A program made the translations under genes and the position numbers. Shown here piece after piece: positions 37,390 through 47,771 of a stretch of DNA of 64,000 nt (position 1 is the stretch's first letter; every line of letters starts with the position of its first letter). The stretch lies in contig BSBK01000761.1 of NCBI GenBank assembly GCA_027943335.1, forward strand, positions 911,001 through 975,000, in the 5' to 3' direction. The notes beneath the pieces were generated by a model, which was not told the origin of the DNA, did not search any database, and saw only the letters and a program-made list of their open reading frames with translations. The DNA comes from Chamaecyparis obtusa (taxonomy: Eukaryota > Streptophyta > Pinopsida > Cupressales > Cupressaceae).

Positions 37390-37469
37390 GTGATGACGAT
37401 GGTGATGATGATGGTGATGACTATGGGTGTATTTTAGTATGTCTCTTTTGTGCCTATGGGGTAGATTAG
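33365..37469 (+). pseudogene. Inner CACTA transposase (tnp2 type), decayed, about nine exons
   Basis: Exon frames carry the standard CACTA transposase layout. An N-terminal transposase-associated domain (33420-33622; CYCPCKLC...RHGH-like Cys/His pattern, here YLIKTTEEHCRQHGH) is followed by an acidic Asp-rich stretch (about 33820-33900). The tnp2/Transposase_21 domain covers 34149-35310 (CPICHISRY, ADGVNPFGEMRS, HDAPGLTHFCGLQTKGKFACPVCG). DUF4218 lies at about 35942-36240 (CEMQKCLPSTFF, RSMWMVERHLKFLKG) and DUF4216 at about 36813-37260 (SQCEQVFYSEVPHK), ending in a long Asp run. GT/AG junctions are recognisable, for example 33623/33715, 34037/34148, 35839/35941 and 36728/36812. In-frame stops (TGA at 34483, TGA TAG at 36246) argue that it no longer makes a full protein. 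Confidence 0.85.
37265..37430 (+). repeat. (GAT)n trinucleotide run encoding poly-Asp
   Basis: The acidic tail of the inner DUF4216 exon is almost pure GAT/GGT/GAC. The outer copy has a matching but less pure tail at about 47195-47345. Confidence 0.9.
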
Positions 37470-37891
37470 TACATTGATACCACACTGTGTTTTCCTATAC
37501 ATCTTTGTTTCTGTCTTGTGCTGTTCCATGAGAAATAAGCTTGAATTTCTTATGCTTGAGAAATGGAAATTCATTGTGTTGGCTTTGCATTCCATATTTT
37601 GTTGAAGATTTAGGGACTCTAAGTCTATGTGCTACATTATTTTCTTGTCAATTTTTGTGTGTGTTTATATTCTTCAATAAATCCTAATACATTGTATGAT
37701 GGAAAGATTAACAACATAGGTTTTTGAAGATTACTATTTAATCATGATTGCTTTATCTCTGCTCTTTCTGTCTTTATTACTTTAAATTCTAGATCAGATA
37801 TATATTTCTTAGTCATTTTTGAAATGCTATTGTTTATGGTATTTTTCTTCTTTACGCCAACTATTGGTATTTATCAACTTTATGATTGCAG

Positions 37892-37948
37892 GTACCTATG
37901 GATCTTGTTGTTGACCACTCAGTGCAGGTTGATGTGGCAAAAGATTAG
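37892..37948 (+). pseudogene. Aconitase-like exon fragment
   Basis: After a TTGCAG acceptor-like sequence the frame reads VPMDLVVDHSVQVDVAK, very close to the aconitate hydratase segment VP(V/I)DLVIDHSVQVD(V/F)AR known from plants and animals. It is followed at once by a TAG and by sequence that does not continue as aconitase. Only about 17 residues match, so origin from an aconitase gene is probable rather than certain. Its position after the transposase gene, next to other host-gene pieces, fits capture by the transposon. Confidence 0.5.
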
Positions 37949-38468
37949 AAAAAAATTTGACAAATGCATGCAATATTTCCTTGCTAATGGGGGGTCATGT
38001 TCTTATGATGATGAGACCAAAGGCGACATCAAGTGGGTATCACCAATGCATGCAGATTGATTAGTATCTGGTGTACTTTAATCTTGGGTGCATCACATAG
38101 TGGATTATTTTTTTGGAGCAGGAGATACCCCGGTGGCATTGCTTGGTACACCAGATACTGATCAATCTGCATGTATTGGTGATAATTCACCACCATTTCT
38201 TGGATCTACCCGTGTTACTAGCACGGGTGCGACGCAGACGTCATTATTGATTGACAATAATGAATCAATGCCTATAAAATGTCCTCAGATTCCAGGTACC
38301 TTAAATAATTATTTTTTATATTGTAATATGCATTTACCTATTCATAACAAGTTTTGGATTGATTATCCCATGACATTTTTTGCAGGAAATGATATGTTTT
38401 ATAAGAAACTTTATGACCTAACATTGCATATATTCGGCCCACCATACGTAAAAGGTGGAACATCATAA
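37949..38468 (+). pseudogene. Unrecognised exon-like segments after the inner transposase
   Basis: A segment at about 37960-38058 (KFDKCMQYFLANGGSCSYDDETKGD...) is followed by an exon-like stretch 38122-38295 between AG and GT, and by a last exon 38386-38468 ending in TAA. The last two splice in frame (...PQIPG/NDMFYKKLYDL...). Composition is protein-like with no stop in these two. I do not recognise the family. It may be a second transposon gene or another captured piece. Confidence 0.4.
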
Positions 38469-38696
38469 GTGAACTAAGTTCATCCCACTATTTTTTTTTC
38501 ATATCATTAATTGGTACAACATTTTTCCTTTCATTCCGGTCTTTTCTTTTAGTGGCTATATCTAACAATTTTGTGTTTTTCCTTAAAAGGTGGAATTTGA
38601 AAGAAAAAAGTTTAAAAGATCAGCTCATCAAAGATTTATAATTATGTTCATTGGCTAGTAATTTATTACCTCTAGTTGATTTGAATTATTCTCGTA

Positions 38697-40550
38697 CAGG
38701 AAGGAATAGCAGTTGGCAGAACTTTTGCACTGTTCAAGAACTACAATATTGATGGCAATAAAGAGATGATTGCCATTGACACAATGAACATTGAAGGTTC
38801 ATGCACATCTTGCTACATCACAACTGGTAATCACTCCAGCACTCCTAAATTTCTAAGCTACAAAATATTATTTAATTCTAAGTTTTTATTGAATTCAAAG
38901 CATTGTAGCTTGAATCTATTTTTCCAATTCAAGCTACTTAAGAGAAAGGTGATTTGTCTATGTTTATTTTAAAAGCTTATTTTTCAATAGACATAATAAA
39001 TGTCCTATGTGTAGGGCCAGCTTCCTGAATTCAGTCATGCAGCTTCCTGAATGTAGTCATGCTTGATTCAATTATTTATAACCCGTCTTTCAAATAACCC
39101 ATCTTTTGAATAACTCATCTTTTGAATAGTAGTCATTTTTAGATTAAGTTTTGGTAGAATTTCAAAAATGTCATTTTTAGAATATATTATGTTAAGCATA
39201 ATATTTTAATGAATTGCATGATGGTATTTGATATTGAAGAAGATAGTCCATACGACTACTGTTCTCCCTCCCCTTAACAGTTTATAACTTTATATATTAT
39301 TTGTTATTTGATGTTTTGAGTAATCCAAGCAATAGCAATGTCATGAGCACCTATTCACCATAACCCTTCTCTTCTGAGCTCTTCTACTTTGACACATCTC
39401 TAATCCACAGTCTTCATTACATGGATTGTTTATTGGGGACCTTAATAAAGTTTACAATGTACGCAGGATAATGAGATGGATAATGGATGAAGAGGAGCAT
39501 CTTGCCAAGCTGAAGGAAGACACTTTGTAGTATGTTATTATAGATATGGGCCATAAGTTCTGAAAGCTTACATATTTGATGCATCATTTCTTTTTTGTAA
39601 AAGGATTTCCCTTCACTTGTAATCGGTTTTCTAGTAACAAAACTATGGAGCAGAATAAAATGGAATAAATGCACCCTAATTTTATCATATACAACCATTC
39701 CTGTTTCCTTTATTCTGGGATTTAGATATACAGCTGTATATGGTCAAACTCCAACAGGTTTGGTTTGTATTGTACTTTGGTGCTGCTTTTCATTCTCTTT
39801 TTTCGCTTATGCAGCTGTAACCACTGTTGACACCAGTGGAATCAAAATGCTCAAAGAGCTCAAGAGGATAATTGAACTGAAAGGCCTTCAGGTAACTATT
39901 ATCATAATTTTGGTTTGAACAAAATATTATTTTGGTTTAAACAATTTATTTTAAGTTTTGATTTGTTTATGTCATTCATCTAAAATCATTTAATAAGTGG
40001 GTATTATTGAATTAAGTAATAGCATTCCTAATAAATTTAATAAGTGGGTCTTATTGAATTAAGTAAAAGCATTCCTAATAAATCAACCAAAGAAATGAAA
40101 GCTTAGAATGTGTTGTTTAAACGTGTTCAGCAGTATGTACTCTGTATAAAACATGTCAACTATATCAACACTTCATAGAATTTTGGTTTAAACAGTAAAC
40201 TCTAAACTTTGACCTTTTTAAATTGTGTACTGTTTCATTACTGGCCTAGAACCTACATATAAATCAATAAAAATCCAAGTGCTCACCAAGCTTACAAGTT
40301 TTAAATAAGTGTGACTATCTTTATGTTATAACAAAATTTAACAAAAATCTATTTTGTATTGTAAACAATGTGAATTATACTAACAAGGACTATACATGAT
40401 CTTTAGCTTGCATTGAGCAACCCTGGGTCAGATCTCATGGAGAATCTTCAAAAGGAAAAGTTCACTGAAATTCTGTGACCAAATTGGCTATTTCTTACAG
40501 TTGGTGAGGGTGTTGTAGTTTGCAGTTCTCTTCTCCAAGCTCGTAAGCTC
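38697..40550 (+). pseudogene. Captured sulfate transporter fragment (SULTR type), four exons with introns
   Basis: Four separated frames match successive parts of a plant SULTR sulfate/proton cotransporter in the right order. 38697-38827 gives GIAVGRTFALFKNYNIDGNK and SCTSCYITTG. 39433-39552 gives RRIMRWIMDEEEHLAKLKED then a TAG. 39812-39891 gives VTTVDTSGIKMLKELKRIIE. 40405-40540 gives LALSNPGSDLMENLQKEKFTEIL, a stop, and FLTVGEGV. The first is the conserved cytoplasmic loop and start of a transmembrane segment; the others form the C-terminal STAS domain with its DTSG motif. The exons encoding the later membrane helices are missing, and two in-frame stops are present. Introns are retained, so capture occurred at DNA level. 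Not expected to be functional. Confidence 0.85.
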
Positions 40551-40559
40551 AATAGATAA

Positions 40560-41600
40560 TTGAATGTCAATGGTAATAACCAGGCCGGTCTCTACAATTA
40601 CAGTTTGCATGGTTAAAGACTAAACCTGAGAGTTACCCTTGTCTATCATTTCATTCTTATAATGAAGAATGTCCTCACTTACCTCGCTATATTTCTCTAT
40701 TGAATATTACTTATAGTTTACAATACTCAAAGGTTGTAAGAAGATATGGAGGCTTTGTTTTTAATTTGATGAATCACCTTGCAAGCTACAGTGGTGATTA
40801 TGAAGATGTTAAATAATATGAATATAATGGAAGGGCTAAAATTTTGTTAAAATCTAATTAAAATCTTTTTTTTTGCCTATGTTCCCATCAAGCTTAAAAC
40901 GTTATGTGGGAAGACTCGATACACTCTTTGGGAAATTTTACTATGGACCATCCAAACCTAGAAATCTTCTTTAAATAGCCACTTGTAATGTTAAAGAGAT
41001 GAGAAGAGCTCTGCCTTTGAGGTTCAAATTACTCAAGAGCAAAGAACCCTGTAACAGCTACTCTCTATCCTCTATTGTAACAATCAAACTGAGGAAATAG
41101 AATTCTAACTTCCTTGAAGCAAACCATCTTCCAGGTACTCACCTTCTTGGATGCATTTTTTGAGTAAAGCCTCTGTCACTGTTTTGTCTCCAAACATTTC
41201 TCCTATATTCCTTTGAGACTGTAATCTTCCATTTGATTGCAACCTTTTGAAGATCTCAGTCTCAAGGTAATGTATCCTCAATCAATGCTCCTTTTTTGAA
41301 GACTGGTCCTCTGTCTCTGTCATTGAGACTATTCTTTGTCAAGGACCCATTTAATGCCTATAAACCTAAAACCACTTAGACCTTAACCCTATATGACCAT
41401 TACATGACATTTTGACTCATTACATGGGATTTTCACTTATTACATTGCTTTTATAGCATTATTCCTTATTACATTACAATGAACTTTAGACTTGATTATG
41501 AATTTTGCTTTGAATATTGAGTCTAACATTGCAATTGAACATCTCTGAATGCCATTCCACTCTTGGGCTCAGGTGCCCTGCTAGATGCCCCTGCATCATC
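40560..41600. other. Inner-element sequence with no recognised gene
   Basis: It lies between the sulfate-transporter and SPT16 fragments. No convincing protein match or repeat is seen. It may include intron or flanking DNA picked up with either fragment. Confidence 0.4.
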
Positions 41601-41606
41601 AACCAA

Positions 41607-42577
41607 GTGGTACAAATGATCAAATCCCACAGATGGTCTGTAGCTATGATAGAGTCTGAAAAGGTAGAGAGACCTACACTGGTGACTCAGAAGAAACTTC
41701 AGCTTTCAAAACAAAGCCAATTAGGTTGGCAAACCTGTGGATCGGGCCAACATTTGGTGGAAGAGGAAGAAAGATGACTAGAACTCTGGAGGCCCACTAT
41801 AATGGATTTCTATATTCAACCATGAGAGCAGAAGAGAGAGCTGATATCATGTATCAAAATATTAAACACGCATTCTTCCAGCCAGTAGAGAAGGAGATGA
41901 TTACTTTGCTTCATTTTCATTTGCATAACCATATAATGGTGGGAACTAAGAAGACTAAGGATGTCTAGTTTTATGTGGAAGTAATGGACGCGGTCCAAAC
42001 TTTAGGAGGGGCAAGAAGGTCCATGTATGATCCCGATGAAATTGAGGAAGAGCAGCAAGAGAGGCACATGAAAAATAAAATCAATGGAGAGTTTGAAGGG
42101 TTTGTTAAACGAGTAACAGAGCTATGGGAGCAGCCTCATCTAAAAGATTTTGAATTGGAGTTTGATATACCATTTAGAGAGCTAGGTTTTCATGGAGTTC
42201 CTTTCAAAGCCTCTACTTTTATTGTTCCTACCGTAAACTGTTTGGTAGAGTTGGTGGAATTGCCTTTCTTAGTAATAACCATTAGTGAGATTGAGATAGT
42301 TAACCGTGAGAGAGTAGGACTTGGGCAAAAGGCATTTGATATGGCTATTGTTTTCAAAGACTTCAAGTGGGATGTACTCTGCATTGATGTTATTCCTCAA
42401 TCTTCTCTTGATGGCATCAAAGAATGGCTAAACTCAATGGATATAAAGTATTATGAAAGCAGAATGAACTTGAATTGGCGGCCAATTTTGAAGACCATTT
42501 CAGATGATCCAGATAAATTTATTAAAGATGGTGGCTGGGAATTTCTGAATTGGGAAATCCATCTTCCTTTTGGGTGA
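41607..42577 (+). pseudogene. Captured SPT16 (FACT complex subunit) C-terminal fragment
   Basis: The translation follows plant SPT16, the large subunit of the FACT histone chaperone. VVQMIKS...ESEKVERPTLVTQKKLQLS starts at 41607, a frameshift follows near 41713, then NLWIGPTFGGRGRK, HAFFQPVEKEMITLLHFHLH and GTKKTKDV. A TAG falls at 41966 where Gln is normal, then FYVEVMDAVQTLGGARRS, ELGFHGVPFKASTFIVPT and YYESRMNLNWRPILKTISDD, ending near GGWEFLN. This covers the end of the middle (Rtt106-like PH) region; the N-terminal aminopeptidase-like half and the acidic tail are absent. No introns are seen in this stretch. With one stop and one frameshift it is a pseudogene, but the 200-codon frame 41975-42577 remains open. 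Confidence 0.92.
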
Positions 42578-42635
42578 CAGAATCCAATAGATGCTTCAAA
42601 ATGTTTGAAGTTATTTCACCAAGCTTTATCAAATG

Positions 42636-43820
42636 GATCTCTCATGAGAATGAATGGAACAGTTAGCACTCATTGGCTCTAGGTGATGCTTACGGAGGTG
42701 AAGCACTGGGACTTCCTGGGAGGTCATCCATCCCAGTACCACTCCAGCTCGAGCATGCTTAACTACAGAGTTTCCTCCATGATTAAACCCACTCTGCTTG
42801 CATCCTCATTTGCAAAACCTTCACCAAGTGTTATGTCTTATGAACCATTCATTAGAAAGCCCCTTAAGCTCATCAATTAATAAGTAGGAGATATTTTCCA
42901 CAGCAAGTCAAATTGTGATATTGCTATCAAGATTCAACTGTGTAGTTTTTTGAGTCAAACTCATTGACCCATGATTCATGAGTAGTGGTTCACACGAACC
43001 CATCTCTCATGAGAATGAATGGAACACTTAGCACTCATTAGCTCTAGCTGATGCTCACAGAGGTGAAGCACCGGGACTTCCTGAGAGGTCACCCATTCCA
43101 GTACTACTCCAACTCGAGCGCACTTAACTACGGAGTTTCCTCCATGGTTAAACCCACTTTGCTTGCATTCTCATTTGCAAAACCTTCACCAAGTGTTGTG
43201 CCTTACGAACCAGTTGATGAGCTTAAGGGGCTTTCTAATCGATGGTTCCTAAGGCACAACACTTGGTGAAGGTTTTGCAAATGAGAATGCAAGCAGAGTG
43301 GGTTTAACCACAGAGGAAACTCCGTAGTTAAGTGCGCTTGAGTTGGAGTAGTACTGGGATTGGTGACCTCTCGGGATGTCCCGGTGCTTCACCTCTGTGA
43401 GCATCAGCTAGAGCCAATGAGTGCTAAGTGTTCCATTCATTCTCATGAGAGATGGGTTCGTGTGAACCACTACTCATGAATCATGGGTCAATGAGTTTGA
43501 CTCAAAAAACTACACAGTTGAATCTTGATAGCAATATCACAATTCGACTTGTGTGGAAAATATCTCCTACTTATTAATTGACGAGCTTAAGGGGCTTTCT
43601 AATGAATGGTTCATAAGGCATAACACTTGGTGAAGGTTTTGCAAATGAGGATGCAAGCAGAGTGGGTTTAACCATGGAGGAAACTCCGTAGTTAAGCGTG
43701 TTTGAGCTGGAGTGGTACTGGGATGGATGACCTCATGGGAAGTCTCGATGCTTCACCTCCGTAAGCATCACCTAGAGCCAATGAGTGCTAACTGTTCCAT
43801 TCATTCTCATGAGAGATGGG
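42636..43820. repeat. Inverted pair of 5S-rRNA-derived repeats (Cassandra-like TRIM or 5S-derived SINE)
   Basis: Four stretches resemble the 3' two thirds of plant 5S rRNA, including the internal promoter. Two are on the minus strand (about 42688-42776 and 43050-43142) and two on the plus strand (about 43313-43402 and 43676-43766). The plus-strand copies read AACTCCGTAGTTAAG(C/T)G(T/C)G, then GGAGT(G/A)GTACTGGGAT and GGTGACCTC or GATGACCTC. The copies of each pair are 365 bp apart, so each pair looks like LTR-spacer-LTR. The two pairs are head to head around about 43214-43242. The first 45 bases of 5S rRNA are replaced by other sequence, so these are not working rRNA genes. Confidence 0.75.
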
Positions 43821-43904
43821 TTCATGTAAACCACTACTCATGAATCACAGGTTAATGAAAAGAACTCTAAATGCACCTTACGTATGTAACATTTTTTTTA
43901 TAAA

Positions 43905-44379
43905 AAAAAATAGCATTGGTCGAAATTTTGACCAATGCCACCAAAAACTTCCACCAAAGGATGGTCAAAATTTCGACCAAAACAACAAAATTTCCACCAA
44001 TTGAATGGTCAAAATTTTGACCATCTCATCCGTCGAACGTATAGCATCTCGGTCGAACATTTGATGTTTTCATCAAAATTTTGACCAACATTTGGTGGAA
44101 ATTTTTGCTGCCACTGGTCGAAATTTTGATCAATCCTAGGTGGAAATTTGTTCAACAATTGGTCGAAATTTTGACCATTATAAAAAAAATGACGACAATT
44201 TTGGAGCATGGACTCAGTCGAATTTTTGACCTATGTTTTAGTTGAAATTTTGACTGATTATCAGTACGTCAAAAATTCAACAAAAAAAGACCGACGACAA
44301 TGTTGGTCGTAAATTCAACTAATTTCGGTCAAAATTTTGACCAATTCTTGGTCGAAATTTGAGGCCAAATTTACTAGTG
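43905..44379 (-). repeat. 3' subterminal and terminal repeats of the inner CACTA element
   Basis: More than ten copies of GGTC(A/G)AAATTTTGACC, as full palindromes or half sites (TGGTCGAAATTT), occur with GGTGGAAATTT variants, ending in the terminal repeat TTTACTAGTG at 44379. The same motif marks the 5' end at 12192-12345. Confidence 0.85.
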
Positions 44380-44382
44380 AAC
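44380..44382. other. Target-site duplication AAC, right copy, inner CACTA element
   Basis: It follows TAGTG at 44379 and starts the continuation of the outer tnp2 exon. Confidence 0.85.
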
Positions 44383-47358
44383 CTTCCTCCATGGATGTCA
44401 ATAAAGAGGGAGCACATTATGTTGGCAATGATTGTTCCAGGTATCTTATTATTTTATAGTTATCTACATCTAATTATAAGTCTTGGAGTGAAATGGCCAC
44501 AATAATTATCTGATGTTGTTGTTAATTCAACTAGGTAAGTACCAAGTGAAAGATATGAATGTATATATTGTGCCTCTTATCGATGAGTTGTTGGTGTTAT
44601 GGAATGGTTTCACTATGTATGACATCTCCCGACCAATTGGAAAAAGAGAATTTCAATTCTATGCAATGCTTGTGTAGACAATTCATGATGCTCTAGGGTT
44701 GACACATTTCTGTGGTATGTTATGGTGAATTCTAGTTGTACGGGATAATTCAAATTTTAAAAATATACATATTTAATCCAATTTTATCGTTATCTTGTAG
44801 GTCTTCAAACAAAGGGAAAATTTGCACGTCTAATGTGTGGTCCAAAGATGAAATCCCGTCATTCCAAAAGTTTAAGAAAATAAGTGTTTGATGAGTATAG
44901 GCAGTTCCTCCCCATAAATCATAAGTATCAAAGTGCAGAAAGTCATCTTTTCAATGGGAAAGAAGAGACTACATCAAAGCCTCGAAGAATGACACCTCAC
45001 ATATGGTAGTTGGAATATAATAGAATTCAAGGTAATATCATTCCATGTAATGGTCGATGTTTGAAAATTATATATTTTGATTATGTTTTGTTGGCTAATT
45101 ATGTAGTTGATGATCTTGAAGGTCGTGAAGGCATCACTGACCAACTTCCAAAGGGACTAAAATGTTATCCCAGAGAATTTAGTAGGCTGCCCTACTATGA
45201 GCATCTACAAATTGTGCATTTATTTGATACTATGCATATTGGAAAGAATGTAATAGAGACGCTGTGGAAAATATTGGATGGAAGGCGTGACAAAGAAAAA
45301 CTTGGCAAAATTTGGAGTGACATTCATGATTCCAATCATGCAATGAAAAATATCATTGAATCAAATAGCAATGGAGACCAGATTAATGCAAGTGCTCTTC
45401 CTTGGTTATTAATAGAGCAACAAAGTAATGCCATAAAAGAAGTGATCCGAAAAATTTGATTTCCTACAGGATTTTCTGCAGATATAAGCAATCTCATATC
45501 AAAGAAAAATGATTTTGGGTCAGGGATGAAAACACATGATTGGCATACCTTCATTAAGGTAAGTCATAGTCTTTTGTATTTACAATATATTTGTGTAATT
45601 GCATTCAATTTTCATTGTATGAAATGATCAGTTGACAATTGTTGTAGTATTTGCTACCCCTATCTCTCCTAGAGAAATTTGACAATAATATCAAATAAGT
45701 GATATATGATCTTGGAAAATACATGAGGAAGCAGTGATATTTGTTCAATATATCAAACAATAATATCAAACAAGTAATATATTGTAAAGTCTCATATTTA
45801 TATATTTATGTCTTGAATCCCTTGTAGGTGGTTGTCATCTAAAGAAATCCATAAAGAAGATATAAAATATTGGAAGAATTTTTTTTTTCGATTAATGTGT
45901 GAAATGCAAAAGTGTTTACCTTTAGCTTTTTTCAATGCACAAGAATGCTACCTCATACACCAAGTTGAAGAGATTGAATTGTGTGGACCTGTACATGCTA
46001 GGTCAATGTGGATGGTTGAGAGACACTTGAAATTTTTGAAGGGTTTGGTATGAAAAAGAGCATGTCCCGAGGGTTATATGGTTGAGGGATATATGGTATA
46101 CCAGATGATGGCATACATTACTCAATATCTTCCTAATCTTGCAGCAAAGACCCATATAGATTGCATTTGGGATCTTGACTCAATTAAAAAATTTGAAGGG
46201 GAGTTCTTGGTGGGCAACAATAGATTTAGGAAATTGAAAGGTAATAAATTATGAGATGTTATTGTAGTAAATTAATTCTTAATCTTCAAAATAAATCTGT
46301 TGTAAGTCATCTATTTACTTTTGTACAGCTGCTAAAGAGTGGGATGCAATACATTTGTTTATTACAAACAATCAAGATTGGATGACGACATGGATTGAAC
46401 GATGTCAACATGATGGTCATAGATTAACATGGGAATTCATGTCTTCATTGGTTATACAAGCTCATCACAATAGAGATCCCAATGTTACACACAAGAAAAT
46501 AGATTTAGCATATGGTTTAAGAGATCACCAGGTACTTATAAATTTGTTAATTAATCAATTGTATGTTTTTTAATTCGTGATGCAATAATTTATACATGTT
46601 TGACATTATTGCAGGTGAAACACCACAGGGCTATGTTTTGCAATGGTTATAAATTTCACATCAAAAAGTTGGATGACACGAAGAGAACTTGTGATTCTGG
46701 GATAAGTGCAGTGTTCCAAGTGACTAATATTTCATCTAGAAATGACTTACATCCTTGAGAGTCACAAAATTGATACTATGGTATTTTGGTTGATATACTT
46801 GATTGCAACTTCAATTCCTTCAAATTAGTTCTCTTCGTTATGAAATGGTATAGACTATGACTCAATAAAAATGATCCTGATAGAACTATTATTGAACATG
46901 ACAATGGATTTCCAATGATTAATACAAGGTTGTTTGAGCTAGTTGGAGAAGAGCCCTATGTTCTTTCAAGCCAATGTGAGCGGGTATTTTACTCAGAGGT
47001 TCCACATAAACCAGGTTGGTCATTTGTTGTTAGACATGATCCAAGAGGAAGACCGATAAAGTATAATGCGATGGAAGAAGATATTGAGGAAGATGAAGAA
47101 GTGAAAGATGATGTAGAACTAGATCACGATCGAGAGCTAGTCAAAGAAGAATATGAAGAAGAAGATGAGGATGATGCTGCTACTAATGCTACTACTGATA
47201 ATGATGATGATGATGATGATGATGATGAGGATGAGGATGAGGATGAGGATGATGATGAGGTTGATGGTGATGATGATGACGATGACAATAGTGGTGGTGA
47301 TGATGTCGTTGACGACGACGATCTTGATGATGAGATGGATGAAGAAGAATATCAATGA
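44383..47358 (+). pseudogene. Outer CACTA transposase, 3' part (tnp2 end, DUF4218, DUF4216)
   Basis: It continues the exon cut at 12191: LPPWMSIKREHIMLAMIVPG, then exons parallel to the inner copy. The rest of tnp2 is about 44535-45450, with the (L)THFCG...LQTKGKFARLMCG segment. DUF4218 is about 45830-46240 (CEMQKCLPLAFF, RSMWMVERHLKFLKG) and DUF4216 about 46615-47060 (SQCERVFYSEVPHKPGWSF), with an acidic Asp/Glu tail ending at TGA 47356. Stops are frequent (for example TAG near 44677, TAA near 44881, TGA near 46050 and 46756). It shares the TGA after LKGLV with the inner copy. Gene order and exon structure equal the inner copy at clearly lower identity, so the two elements are related families. 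Confidence 0.85.
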
Positions 47359-47771
47359 CATGAATGAAATGTACAATTATGCCAGATGTTTGGCATGTTC
47401 TAATGATTGTTTTATCTGTACTACTCTTATTCACCTTGTTTTATATGTCCTACTTTGATCTTTTGTTAAGAGAAATTTCATTCTAAAAGAGTGTATTTAA
47501 TCTCTATATGCTTAAACAACCTCACTAGTTAAGACTATTCTCATTTGTAGTGGGCATGACAAGAATCAAATCACTTGAAAGACACCAGTATTTAGACATA
47601 CAAAAATTAGTGACATGATTAAGAAAATTACCTTTCTTTACAATTGCATGGTTGTCTTTGGTTTATCATTTTGTTTTGAATGTCTAGTGATTTAAACCAA
47701 AGACTTCGACTTAGCCAAAAAATGTACAAGTCTACGTTAGTATGTTTCTTTTAATTGTAATTATAATTAGT

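Larger units (their letters stand above)
12192..44379 (+). mobile_element. Inner CACTA DNA transposon, 32.2 kb, carrying host-gene fragments
   Basis: The termini start CACTAGTAGATTTGAGG (12192) and, on the minus strand, CACTAGTAAATTTGGCC (44379); 25 of the first 30 bases agree. AAC duplications flank it (12189-12191 and 44380-44382). Palindromic GGTCAAAATTTTGACC motifs crowd both ends. It carries a plus-strand transposase gene in the same orientation as its ends (33365-37469), consistent with its being the element's own. Retroelement copies have inserted into it, and between the transposase and the 3' end it holds pieces resembling aconitase, a sulfate transporter and SPT16. Most of its length is nested inserts and repeats. 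Confidence 0.88.

Noticed and set aside
37267..37485. Poly-His frame on the minus strand (and similar at 47192-47434)
   Set aside because: Reverse reading of the GAT run that encodes the acidic tail of the CACTA DUF4216 exon.
38697..40550. A working sulfate transporter gene
   Set aside because: In-frame stops, missing membrane-helix exons and position inside a transposon show that it is a captured fragment.
43313..43766. Functional 5S rRNA genes
   Set aside because: The 5' third of 5S rRNA is missing, the promoter and 3' parts carry substitutions, and the copies sit in LTR-like repeat pairs.
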